Shown: positions 8,073 through 16,671 of the stretch, piece after piece
Layout of the letters: every line of letters begins with the position of its first letter
Position numbering within the stretch: the first letter of the stretch is position 1
From: an uncultured Porphyromonadaceae bacterium
Lineage (GTDB): Bacteria; Bacteroidota; Bacteroidia; Bacteroidales; Muribaculaceae
NCBI GenBank assembly: GCA_947175605.1
Contig: CAMWNH010000009.1
Coordinates: 1-43,765 of the forward strand
DNA length: 43,765 bases
Direction: 5' to 3'
Program-made: the position numbers and the translations under genes
Notes under the pieces: generated by a model
What the model was told of the DNA's origin: nothing
Database searches by the model: none
Seen by the model: only the letters and a program-made list of their open reading frames with translations

Positions 8073-10004
8073 ATGTCAGAACATAACGCAGAATACAGCG
8101 CCAGTAATATTCAGGTACTGGAAGGACTCGAGGCCGTGCGCAAACGCCCGGCAATGTACATTGGCGACATTTCCGAAAAAGGCCTCCACCATCTGGTGTA
8201 TGAGGTCGTCGACAACTCTATCGATGAAGCCCTCGCCGGTTTCGCATCGCACATCGAAGTAACCATCAACGAAGACAACTCCATAACCGTGGTCGACAAC
8301 GGCCGTGGCATCCCCGTCGATACTCACGAGAAAGAGAAGAAGAGCGCCCTGGAAGTCGTCATGACCGTGCTCCACGCCGGCGGCAAGTTCGACAAAGGTT
8401 CATACAAAGTTTCCGGCGGCCTTCACGGCGTCGGTGTATCCTGCGTTAACGCCCTATCCACATATCTCCGCGCCGACGTCCGTCGCAACGGAAAGATATA
8501 CACCCAGGAATACTCCTGCGGCAAGCCCACATCCGAGCTCAAGATCACCGGCGAGAGCGACACCACAGGCACAACAGTCACCTTCAAGCCCGACGGCTCC
8601 ATTTTCACGACCACCGTCTACCAGTACTCCATCCTGGCCAACCGTCTGCGCGACCTCGCGTTCCTCAACGCCGGAATCCGTCTCACCCTCACCGACCTCC
8701 GCGACCGCGATGAGGACGGCAAGCCCCGCACCGAGACATTCTATTCCGAGAAAGGCCTCCGCGAGTTTGTCGAATACCTCAACGCCAACAAGGAGCCCCT
8801 CATCAACGATGTCATCGACCTCAACACCGAGCGTGGAGGCATCCCCGTGGAAGTAGCCTTCACCTACACCACCTCCTCAAGCGACACCATATACTCCTTC
8901 GTCAACAACATCAACACCATAGAGGGCGGCACACACCTCACAGGCTTCCGCCGCGGCCTCACGCTCACGCTCAAGAAGTACGCCGAGGAAAACAACCTTC
9001 TCAAAAACGCCAAAGTCGAAATCAAGAGCGAGGACTTCATCGAAGGCCTCACGGCCGTTGTCTCCGTCAAGGTCATGGAGCCCCAGTTCGAAGGCCAGAC
9101 CAAGACCAAACTCGGCAACAACGAAGCCATCGGCGCAGTGCAGGTGGCCGTGAGCGAGGCCCTCACCAACTATCTCGAGGAGCATCCTTCCGACGCCAAG
9201 ACCATCGTCTCCAAGGTCGTTCTGGCCGCACAGGCCCGTCAGGCCGCAGCCGATGCCCGTCGCAAGATCCTGCGCAAGACCCCTCTGGTGGGCGGCGGCC
9301 TCCCCGGCAAGCTCTGGGATTGCTCCAGCCGCACGGCCGAAGACTGCGAGCTCTTCCTCGTCGAGGGTGATTCCGCAGGCGGCACCGCAAAGCAGGCCCG
9401 CGACCGTACATTCCAGGCCATCATGCCCCTCCGAGGCAAGATCCTCAACGTCGAGAAAGTGCGTCCCCACCGCATCTTCGACAACGAGGAAATCACCAAC
9501 CTCTTCCGCGCCATGCGCGTCACGCCCGGCACCGAGGAACACCCCGAGGCCCTGAACATCGAGCGTCTCGCATACCACAAGATCATCATCATGACCGATG
9601 CCGATGTCGACGGCGCACACATCGCCACGCTGCTTATGACTTTCTTCTTCCGCTGCATGCGCCCCATCATCGAGCAAGGCTACCTCTACCTGGCCACACC
9701 CCCGCTCTACAAGTGCAAGATGGGCAAGGTCGAGGAATACTGCTGGACCGACCAGCAGGTGCAGCAGTTCAAGGCCAAGTACGGCGACAAGATCACCGTC
9801 TCCCGTTACAAAGGTCTCGGTGAGATGAGCGACAAGGAGCTCCGCGAAACCACAATGGCCCCCGGCCACCGCATCCTCAAGCAGGTGTCCATCACAGACG
9901 CCGAGGAAGCCGACCAGGTCTTCTCCATGCTCATGGGCGAAGACGTGGGCCCGCGCCGCGACTTCATCGAGGAGAACGCCAACTACGCCAACATCGACGC
10001 CTAA
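8073..10004 (+). CDS. gyrB: DNA gyrase subunit B
   Basis: ATPase subunit of DNA gyrase (type IIA topoisomerase), acting with GyrA to introduce negative supercoils, 643 aa. The GHKL ATPase domain is at the N-terminus (EVVDNSIDEA, VVDNGRGIPVD, GGLHGVGVSCVNALS), followed by the transducer and the TOPRIM domain with EGDSAGG (431-437), PLRGKILNVEK and the metal-binding DADVDGAHI (Asp509, Asp511, Asp513). The C-terminal KGLGEM motif is present. The compact ~640-residue size without the proteobacterial insertion fits Bacteroidetes GyrB. ParE is the main alternative; the N-terminal SNIQVLEGLEAVRKRPAMYIG and the full-length match favour GyrB. It has its own promoter at 7995-8025. Confidence 0.96.
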   Translation: MSEHNAEYSASNIQVLEGLEAVRKRPAMYIGDISEKGLHHLVYEVVDNSIDEALAGFASHIEVTINEDNSITVVDNGRGIPVDTHEKEKKSALEVVMTVLHAGGKFDKGSYKVSGGLHGVGVSCVNALSTYLRADVRRNGKIYTQEYSCGKPTSELKITGESDTTGTTVTFKPDGSIFTTTVYQYSILANRLRDLAFLNAGIRLTLTDLRDRDEDGKPRTETFYSEKGLREFVEYLNANKEPLINDVIDLNTERGGIPVEVAFTYTTSSSDTIYSFVNNINTIEGGTHLTGFRRGLTLTLKKYAEENNLLKNAKVEIKSEDFIEGLTAVVSVKVMEPQFEGQTKTKLGNNEAIGAVQVAVSEALTNYLEEHPSDAKTIVSKVVLAAQARQAAADARRKILRKTPLVGGGLPGKLWDCSSRTAEDCELFLVEGDSAGGTAKQARDRTFQAIMPLRGKILNVEKVRPHRIFDNEEITNLFRAMRVTPGTEEHPEALNIERLAYHKIIIMTDADVDGAHIATLLMTFFFRCMRPIIEQGYLYLATPPLYKCKMGKVEEYCWTDQQVQQFKAKYGDKITVSRYKGLGEMSDKELRETTMAPGHRILKQVSITDAEEADQVFSMLMGEDVGPRRDFIEENANYANIDA

Positions 10005-10010
10005 GCCTCG

Positions 10011-10058
10011 CGGGCAAACAATGCCCGGCGCTTAAACGTTTATGATTAGAACATAAAC
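10011..10058. repeat. Two short inverted repeats in the gyrB-rnr gap
   Basis: CGGGCA/TGCCCG (10011-10016 with 10022-10027, 5-nt loop) follows gyrB but has no T-run, so it is a weak terminator candidate. Next, GTTTATG (10038-10044) and CATAAAC (10052-10058) form a perfect 7-bp inverted repeat with a 7-nt centre, ending 17 nt before the rnr start. The second could be a leader hairpin or operator of rnr; this is inference. Confidence 0.45.
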
Positions 10059-10075
10059 ACGAAATCAAGCACAAT

Positions 10076-12319
10076 ATGGCACGTAAGAATACATCCGGCA
10101 ATCGCATGTCAAAGGAACTCCGCACGGCAATCGAACAGTACATCGCCGAGCAAGGAGCCAAAACCTTCAACTACAAACAGGTATCCAGAGCACTGGGCAT
10201 CTCGAACCCCACGCACCACCGTGCCGTGGCATTGATTTTGGCCGAGATGGCCTTCGACGGCGACATCCTCGAAGTGGAGCCCGGCAAGTATAAGGCCCAC
10301 TCCCGCACCACCGAGGCCGAAGGTGTATTCCAGCGTCGTTCCAACGGCAAGAACAGCGTCATAACCGACCCCGACGGCGAAACGATTTTCGTGGCCGAGC
10401 GAAACTCCATGCACGCCCTCAACGGCGACCGCGTGCGCGTTTCCGTCGCCGCCAATGTCCGCGGCAAGGAGCCCGAGGCAATCGTCACGGAAATCATCGA
10501 GAAAAAAGACCAGACCTTCATCGGCACGCTTAAGGTCGACAAGAACTTCGCCTATCTCGAGACGGACTCCAAATTCCTGGCCACCGACATCTACATTCCC
10601 AAGGGCAAACTCAAAGGCGGCAAGACTGGCGACAAGGCCGTCGTGCGCATCACCGACTGGTTCGACGACGCCAAGAACCCGCGTGGCGAGGTCATCGACA
10701 TCCTCGGCACTGCCGGCGAAAACGATGCCGAGATTCATGCCATTCTCGCCGAGTACGGACTGCCCTACCGCTATCCCGAAAGCGTGAACAAGGCCGCCGA
10801 CAAGATTCCCGACGACATCACGCCCGAAGAGATCGCCCGCCGCGAGGACATGCGTGGCGTCACGACATTCACCATCGACCCCAAGGATGCCAAAGACTTC
10901 GATGACGCCCTGTCCTTCCGCAAGCTGCCCAACGGCAACTACGAAATAGGCGTGCATATCGCCGACGTCACGCACTACGTGCGCCCCGAGACAGCCCTCG
11001 ACCATGAGGCCGCCGACCGCGCCACGAGCGTATACCTCGTGGACCGCGTCGTGCCCATGCTTCCAGAGCGACTCAGCAACGGCATCTGCTCTTTGCGTCC
11101 CGACGAAGACAAGCTCACCTTCTCCTGCATATTCGAAATGACGCCCTCGGGCAAAATCGTCGACTCCCGCATCTGCCGCACGGCCATCCGCAGCGACCGC
11201 CGCTTCACATACGAGGAAGCGCAGGAAGTGATCGAGACAGGCAAAGGCGACTATGCCGAGGAGATTCTCGAGCTCGACCGCCTGGCCAAGATTCTGCGCA
11301 AGAAGCGTTTCGACACCGGCAGCGTAGACTTCAACCGCGAGGAAGTGCGCTTCGAAATCGACGACAAAGGCCATCCCGTAAGCATCTATTTCAAAGAATC
11401 CAAGGACGCCAACAAGCTCATCGAAGAGTTCATGCTGCTGGCCAACAAGACCGTGGCCGAACGCATCGGCCGTGTCCCCAAAGGCAAGAAAAAGGCAAAG
11501 GCATTCGTCTACCGCGTGCACGAACAGCCCGACGAGCAGAAACTCATGGCTCTGGCCGACATGGCCCGCCGCTTCGGCTACCGCGTGCGCACACAGGGCA
11601 CGCCCAAGGAAATAAACAGCTCCCTCAACAGACTGATGCAAGACATCAAGGGCAAACCCGAGGAGGATCTGCTCACACTCATGGCCCTGCGCTCCATGGC
11701 CAAGGCCGAATACTCCACCGACAACGTGGGCCATTACGGTCTGGGGTTCGACTACTACACCCACTTTACCTCGCCCATACGCCGATATCCCGACATGATG
11801 GTACACCGCCTGCTCGAACGCTATCTCGATGGCGGACGAAGCGTCAATCTCGAAAAACTCGAGGAGAAATGCCGCCATTCGTCCGATCGCGAGCAGCTTG
11901 CGGCAAACGCCGAACGCGCATCCATCAAGTACAAGCAGGTCGAATACATGGGCGACCACCTCGGCGAGGTCTACACAGGCATGATTTCCGGCGTCACGGA
12001 ATGGGGCCTGTATGTCGAGCTCGACGATAACAAATGCGAGGGCCTCGTGCCCGTGCGCGATCTGGCCGATGACTTCTACGACTTCGACCAGGAAAATTTC
12101 GCGCTCGTAGGACGTCGTCACAACAATCGCTATCGCCTCGGCGATAAAATCAAAGTGCAGGTTGCCCGTGCCGACCTGCGCACCAAACAGCTCGACTTCG
12201 TGATAGTCGACGAGAAGAATCCGCCCCGCACACTCGACACCCTCGGGAGCAAACCGGGCAAGAAATCCGATCCCAAACCCGATGAAAAGCGGCGCCGCCG
12301 CAAATCCTCCCGCAGATGA
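10076..12319 (+). CDS. rnr: Ribonuclease R (RNase II/VacB family)
   Basis: Processive 3'-to-5' exoribonuclease that degrades structured RNA, 747 aa. Order of domains: N-terminal winged-helix segment (FNYKQVSRALGISNPTHHRA), cold-shock OB domains, RNB catalytic domain with IDPKDAKDFDDALS (acidic residues 268-277), and a C-terminal S1 domain (GEVYTGMISGVTEWGLYVEL) with a basic tail (KRRRRKSSRR) typical of RNase R. The RNB motif GLGFDYYTHFTSPIRRYPD is intact. It follows gyrB by 71 nt and overlaps folB by 4 nt (ATGA), implying translational coupling. Confidence 0.96.
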   Translation: MARKNTSGNRMSKELRTAIEQYIAEQGAKTFNYKQVSRALGISNPTHHRAVALILAEMAFDGDILEVEPGKYKAHSRTTEAEGVFQRRSNGKNSVITDPDGETIFVAERNSMHALNGDRVRVSVAANVRGKEPEAIVTEIIEKKDQTFIGTLKVDKNFAYLETDSKFLATDIYIPKGKLKGGKTGDKAVVRITDWFDDAKNPRGEVIDILGTAGENDAEIHAILAEYGLPYRYPESVNKAADKIPDDITPEEIARREDMRGVTTFTIDPKDAKDFDDALSFRKLPNGNYEIGVHIADVTHYVRPETALDHEAADRATSVYLVDRVVPMLPERLSNGICSLRPDEDKLTFSCIFEMTPSGKIVDSRICRTAIRSDRRFTYEEAQEVIETGKGDYAEEILELDRLAKILRKKRFDTGSVDFNREEVRFEIDDKGHPVSIYFKESKDANKLIEEFMLLANKTVAERIGRVPKGKKKAKAFVYRVHEQPDEQKLMALADMARRFGYRVRTQGTPKEINSSLNRLMQDIKGKPEEDLLTLMALRSMAKAEYSTDNVGHYGLGFDYYTHFTSPIRRYPDMMVHRLLERYLDGGRSVNLEKLEEKCRHSSDREQLAANAERASIKYKQVEYMGDHLGEVYTGMISGVTEWGLYVELDDNKCEGLVPVRDLADDFYDFDQENFALVGRRHNNRYRLGDKIKVQVARADLRTKQLDFVIVDEKNPPRTLDTLGSKPGKKSDPKPDEKRRRRKSSRR

Positions 12320-12678
12320 ATAAAGACTCCATCGAACTCACAGGTCTGCGCTACCACGCATTCCACGGCGTATTGCCTTCCGAGCGCGTGATTGGCAATG
12401 AATTCGAGGTGGACATCCGTCTCGAATTCAATGCTTCCCAAGCCATGGAGACGGACGATCTCGCCGCCACGGTCGACTACGGAGCAGCCGTCGGAATAGT
12501 CACGGACGAAATGGCCGTGCCATCGGCTCTTATCGAGCACGTGGCCGGTCGGATCCGCAAGGCGCTCCGCGAGGCTTTCCCCATGGTCACAGGAGGATCC
12601 GTGAGGGTTTCCAAGCTCGCGCCCCCCATCCCGCGACAGATGAAGCAGGCATCATTCACGACCGTTTGGAGCGACTGA
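12316..12678 (+). CDS. folB: Dihydroneopterin aldolase
   Basis: Converts 7,8-dihydroneopterin to 6-hydroxymethyl-dihydropterin and glycolaldehyde in folate synthesis; cytoplasmic, normally an octamer. 120 aa, the normal family length. It begins with the conserved ELTGLRYHAFHGVLPSE segment containing the substrate-site Tyr/His, and continues with NEFEVDIRLE, TVDYGA (family TVDY) and SVRVSKLAPPIP (the family K-x-PP motif). The start codon overlaps the rnr stop (ATGA). No other folate gene is near, so the link with rnr is organisational. Confidence 0.92.
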   Translation: MNKDSIELTGLRYHAFHGVLPSERVIGNEFEVDIRLEFNASQAMETDDLAATVDYGAAVGIVTDEMAVPSALIEHVAGRIRKALREAFPMVTGGSVRVSKLAPPIPRQMKQASFTTVWSD

Positions 12679-12729
12679 CCCGCCTGCCGGCACGACAGAA
12701 CTAACAACGTAAAATCCACACCACCAATC

Positions 12730-14781
12730 ATGTCAAAAGAATATAAGCGCACACTCATCACCACGGCCCTCCCCTACACCAACGGGCCGGTACACATCGG
12801 CCACCTGGCCGGTGTATATGTTCCTGCAGATATTTATGCCCGCTACCTGCGTCTGTGCGGTCGCCCTGTCACACTCATAGGCGGCAGCGACGAACATGGC
12901 GTGCCCATCACGCTCAAGGCCCGGCAGGAAGGAGTGACGCCGCAGGATATCGTGGACCGCTACCACAAACTCATCAAGGAATCATTCGAGGGTCTGGGCA
13001 TTTCTTTCGACATCTACAGCCGCACCACCTCCCCCATCCACCACGACACGGCCTCGGAATTCTTTCGCCACCTCTACGACAAGGGCGAGTTCATCGAAAA
13101 GAGCTCCATGCAGCTCTACGACCCCGAAGCCGGCCAGTTCCTCGCCGACCGCTACGTGACGGGCGAATGTCCCCACTGCCATAACCCCAAGGCCTATGGC
13201 GACCAGTGCGAGGCCTGCGGAACATCCCTCAACGTCACGGACCTTATCAACCCCAAGAGCGCTATCACCGGCGCCACGCCCGAACTGCGCGAGACTCGCC
13301 ACTGGTTCCTACCCCTGGACAAGTGGGAGCCCGCCCTGCGCCATTGGATTCTCGACGGCCACAAGGAATGGCGCACGAACGTCTACGGCCAGTGCAAAAG
13401 CTGGCTCGATATGGGGCTCCAGCCCCGCGCCGTGTCGCGCGACCTGTCCTGGGGTGTGCCTGTGCCCGTGGAAGGTGCTGAGGGCAAGGTGCTCTACGTG
13501 TGGTTCGACGCTCCCATCGGCTACATCTCCAACACTAAGGAACTCTATCCCGACTCGTGGGAGAAGTGGTGGAAGGATCCCGAGACACGCATCATCAACT
13601 TCATAGGCAAGGACAATATCGTATTCCACTGCATAGTCTTCCCGGCCATGCTCATGGCCTACGGCGACGGTTTCCAGCTGCCCGACAACGTGCCTGCCAA
13701 TGAGTTCCTCAACCTCGAGAGCGACAAGATCAGCACCTCGCGAAACTGGGCTGTGTGGCTCCATGAATACCTCGCCGACTTCCCCGGCAAGCAGGATGTG
13801 CTCCGCTACGTGCTCACGGCCAACGCCCCCGAAGCCAAGGACAACGACTTCACATGGCGCGACTTCCAGGCCCGCAACAACAACGAGCTCGTGGCCATTC
13901 TCGGCAATTTCGTGAACCGCGCGCTCGTGCTCACCCACAAATATTTCGACGGCATCGTTCCCGCCGCCAAGCCCGGTCCTGTTGAAGAGGCCCTGCAGGC
14001 GGAAATCGTGACGATCAAGGCTCAGGTGTCCGAGGCTATCGAGACATTCCACTTCCGCGAGGCCCTCAACCGGGCCATGGACATGGCCCGTGCCGGCAAC
14101 CGCTACCTACAGGAGACCGAGCCCTGGAAGATGGCCAAGACCGACATGGAGCGCACGGCCACCGTACTCAACACCGCCGTGCAGCTTTGTGCCAACCTCG
14201 CCATTGTCTTCGAGCCATTCCTGCCCTTCATGAGCGCACATCTCGTGAAGATGCTGGGCGGCGACAAGATCTCATGGGACATGATCGGATGCATGGACCT
14301 TGTTCCCACAGGCGCGCGCATCCAGCAGCCCGAACTTCTCTTTGAAAAAATCGACGACGAGGCTATCGACGCGCAGATGAAGCGTCTCGAACGCATCAAG
14401 GAAGAAAACAAGCTCAAGAACTGGCAGCCCGAGCCCCGCCAGGCCGACGTGGATTTCGACACCTTCATGAAAGCCGATCTCCGCGTGGGTACAGTGCTCG
14501 AGTGCGCCAAGGTGCCCAAGGCCGACAAGCTCCTGCGCTTCCTCATCGACGACGGCGGTCTCACCCCCGGCGGACGCACCATTGTCAGCGGCATCGCGCA
14601 ACACTATGCCGACCCGGCTGAACTCGTGGGTAAGCAGGTGGTGTTCATCGCCAACCTTCCGCCCCGCAAGCTCAAGGGCATCGTGTCGGACGGCATGATT
14701 CTTTCCGCCCTCAACGCCGACGGCTCGCTCTGCGTAATCGCACCTTCGGCCCCCGCCACACCCGGCGCCCAAGTAAAGTAA
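12730..14781 (+). CDS. metG: Methionyl-tRNA synthetase
   Basis: Charges tRNA-Met with methionine, 683 aa. Class I signature HIGH at residues 22-25; the second signature is the variant KISTS at 333-337 in place of KMSKS. The zinc knuckle has two CxxC pairs (Cys147/Cys150 and Cys160/Cys163). The anticodon-binding helical domain follows, and after a charged linker (~545-575) a C-terminal EMAP/Trbp111-type tRNA-binding domain ([20 protein letters not shown] through [17 protein letters not shown]), which also mediates dimerisation in this family. Starts 51 nt after folB and precedes the asparaginase gene by 26 nt. Confidence 0.97.
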   Translation: MSKEYKRTLITTALPYTNGPVHIGHLAGVYVPADIYARYLRLCGRPVTLIGGSDEHGVPITLKARQEGVTPQDIVDRYHKLIKESFEGLGISFDIYSRTTSPIHHDTASEFFRHLYDKGEFIEKSSMQLYDPEAGQFLADRYVTGECPHCHNPKAYGDQCEACGTSLNVTDLINPKSAITGATPELRETRHWFLPLDKWEPALRHWILDGHKEWRTNVYGQCKSWLDMGLQPRAVSRDLSWGVPVPVEGAEGKVLYVWFDAPIGYISNTKELYPDSWEKWWKDPETRIINFIGKDNIVFHCIVFPAMLMAYGDGFQLPDNVPANEFLNLESDKISTSRNWAVWLHEYLADFPGKQDVLRYVLTANAPEAKDNDFTWRDFQARNNNELVAILGNFVNRALVLTHKYFDGIVPAAKPGPVEEALQAEIVTIKAQVSEAIETFHFREALNRAMDMARAGNRYLQETEPWKMAKTDMERTATVLNTAVQLCANLAIVFEPFLPFMSAHLVKMLGGDKISWDMIGCMDLVPTGARIQQPELLFEKIDDEAIDAQMKRLERIKEENKLKNWQPEPRQADVDFDTFMKADLRVGTVLECAKVPKADKLLRFLIDDGGLTPGGRTIVSGIAQHYADPAELVGKQVVFIANLPPRKLKGIVSDGMILSALNADGSLCVIAPSAPATPGAQVK

Positions 14782-14807
14782 CAACCTCACTCCCACCCTC
14801 TCCGCAA

Positions 14808-15848
14808 ATGAGCAAAAAACCACGGATACTGATTATCTACACCGGCGGTACCATCGGAATGATCGAGGACCCGAAGACCAAGGCTCTCCGGCCCTTTGAC
14901 TTCACGCACCTTATCGAGAATGTGCCCAAGGTGAAGATGCTCGACTACATAATCGACAACATCCAGTTCCACCCGCCTATCGACTCCTCCGACATGAACC
15001 CCGACCACTGGACGGACATCGCCCGGAGCATAGCCGACAACTACGACTCTTATGACGGGTTTGTGGTGCTCCACGGAACCGATACCATGGCCTACACGGC
15101 CTCGGCTCTATCCTTCATGCTCGAGAACCTTCACAAGCCCGTGATCATCACAGGCTCGCAGCTCCCCGTGGGCGAGGTTCGCACGGACGGCGAGGAAAAT
15201 CTCATCACCGCTCTCCAGATAGCGGCCGCGAACGACGGCAACGGACGCCCCGTGGTGCGGGAAGTGGCTATCCTCTTCGAAAACTATCTCTGGCGTGGCA
15301 ACCGCGCCACCAAGCGCAGCGCCGATAACTTCAACGCCTTCAAGAGCAACAACTATCCTGCGCTGGCCAAGATAGGCCTGGGCATACAGTTCGACCGCGA
15401 CGCCCTGGCCAAGGTGGATGAGGTGCGCCCGCTGAATCCGCATTTCAACCTCAACCAGTCCGTCATGGCCATAGACCTCTTTCCGGGCTTGCGCGAGGAT
15501 GTCCTGCGTCACCTTCTTGCCACTCCCGGCATCAAGGGCATAGTGCTCCGCACATACGGAGCTGGCAACGGCCCAACGGCCAAATGGTTCGTGGATGCGC
15601 TGAAGGATGCCATCGACCGCGGTATCGTAATCCTGAACGTCACCCAGTGTGTCAACGGCAGCGTCCATCCGACCCGCTATGTGGCCGGAGATCTTCTGGC
15701 CGCCACGGGCGTGATCTCGGGTGCCGACATCACTTTCGAGGCCGCCATAACCAAAATGATGTATCTGTTCGGCCTCAACCTCCCCACCCAGGAGGTGGCC
15801 AACTATCTGCGCCAGCCCATAGCCGGCGAAATAACCCCACAAAGCTAA
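14808..15848 (+). CDS. ansA: Type I (cytoplasmic) L-asparaginase
   Basis: Hydrolyses L-asparagine to aspartate and ammonia, 346 aa. The first catalytic threonine is in IIYTGGTIG near residue 12-15 and the second triad lies in LHGTDTMAYTASAL (Thr91-Asp92). The motif ITGSQLPVGEVRTDGEEN and the C-terminal half ending in GADITFEAAITKMMYLFG are typical. No signal peptide is present, pointing to a cytosolic type I enzyme rather than a periplasmic type II one. It sits 26 nt after metG in the same transcription direction and 12 nt before a small secreted protein gene. Confidence 0.95.
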   Translation: MSKKPRILIIYTGGTIGMIEDPKTKALRPFDFTHLIENVPKVKMLDYIIDNIQFHPPIDSSDMNPDHWTDIARSIADNYDSYDGFVVLHGTDTMAYTASALSFMLENLHKPVIITGSQLPVGEVRTDGEENLITALQIAAANDGNGRPVVREVAILFENYLWRGNRATKRSADNFNAFKSNNYPALAKIGLGIQFDRDALAKVDEVRPLNPHFNLNQSVMAIDLFPGLREDVLRHLLATPGIKGIVLRTYGAGNGPTAKWFVDALKDAIDRGIVILNVTQCVNGSVHPTRYVAGDLLAATGVISGADITFEAAITKMMYLFGLNLPTQEVANYLRQPIAGEITPQS

Positions 15849-15860
15849 GACTGCCCGCCT

Positions 15861-16220
15861 ATGCAAGCAAAACGACGACTGCTGCCCCTGCTGACCGCCC
15901 TGCTACTTGCCCTCTGCGCCACCGCCCAGAGCACAGGGAGCAACGCCTCCGCACGCTGGCAACCCGTGGACACACCCCGCGAGAGCGCGTGGGTACTTGC
16001 CTCCGATGATGCCGACGTGGAGAAAATAGACGTGGTCGTGCGCGACGGCGGGCAGGTACTTATCACTGCCAACAAAACCACGCCCATAAAGGTATTCACC
16101 ATTCTGGGACAGCCCGTGGCCTCGCGCACCCTACAGCCCGGAACCATGCGCCTGCGCCTGCCTCTGCGCGGCATCTACATCCTCAAGGCCGGCGAAACCA
16201 CAAAACGCATCAACATCTGA
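15861..16220 (+). CDS. Small secreted protein with T9SS-like C-terminal sorting domain
   Basis: 119 aa. A clear signal peptide (basic MQAKRR, leucine-rich core, cleavage near ALCATAQ) leads into a short linker and then a C-terminal segment (~60-119) that reads like a type IX secretion CTD: PIKVFTILGQPVASRTL, then LPLRGIYILKAGETTKRINI, the G-x-Y-x-L-K-x-G pattern followed by a basic short end. There is no room for a cargo domain, so this is nearly a stand-alone sorting domain. Such short exported proteins are common in Bacteroidales but their role is not known to me. It sits 12 nt after the asparaginase gene and 3 nt before dut. Confidence is high for an exported protein, moderate for the CTD. 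Confidence 0.8.
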   Translation: MQAKRRLLPLLTALLLALCATAQSTGSNASARWQPVDTPRESAWVLASDDADVEKIDVVVRDGGQVLITANKTTPIKVFTILGQPVASRTLQPGTMRLRLPLRGIYILKAGETTKRINI

Positions 16221-16223
16221 AAA

Positions 16224-16661
16224 ATGCTAAAAGTCAAAATCATAAACCGCTCCGGCAACGAGCTTCCCGCCTACGAGACTCCCGGAGCTGCCGGCATGGA
16301 CATCCGTGCCTGTCTTGACAAACCCGTCACGCTCGGCCCGCTGGAGCGCGCCCTGATTCCCACGGGACTGCGCGTGCAGCTGCCCGTAGGGTACGAAATG
16401 CAGATACGTCCCCGCAGCGGTCTGGCCCTGCACCACGGCATATCCCTGGCCAATACCCCCGGGACGGTCGATGCCGACTACCGCGGCGAGATAGGAGTGA
16501 TCCTCATAAACCTCTCCAAGGAAGACTTCACCATCAACGACGGCGACCGCATATGCCAGATGGTCATCACCACCTACACCCGTGTGGAATGGGAACCGGT
16601 AGAGGAAATCGACCATACCGTGCGCGGCAAGGGCGCTTTCGGCCACACGGGCATCGAATAA
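16224..16661 (+). CDS. dut: Deoxyuridine 5'-triphosphate nucleotidohydrolase
   Basis: Hydrolyses dUTP to dUMP and pyrophosphate, keeping uracil out of DNA and supplying dUMP for thymidylate; homotrimer. 145 aa, normal length. All five trimeric dUTPase motifs are visible in order: [30 protein letters not shown] (catalytic Asp), GDRICQMV, and [10 protein letters not shown] near the C-terminus. The last motif has Ala-Phe-Gly-His where Gly-Phe-Gly-Ser is usual, a mild variant. Located 3 nt after the small secreted protein gene and 10 nt before a TPR protein gene, so co-transcribed. Confidence 0.96.
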   Translation: MLKVKIINRSGNELPAYETPGAAGMDIRACLDKPVTLGPLERALIPTGLRVQLPVGYEMQIRPRSGLALHHGISLANTPGTVDADYRGEIGVILINLSKEDFTINDGDRICQMVITTYTRVEWEPVEEIDHTVRGKGAFGHTGIE

Positions 16662-16671
16662 CAGCCCGCAG

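Noticed and set aside
10109-12121. 670-codon leftward open frame opposite rnr
   Set aside because: It mirrors the RNase R gene, including its catalytic region; no homology or signal recognised and composition is that of an antisense shadow.
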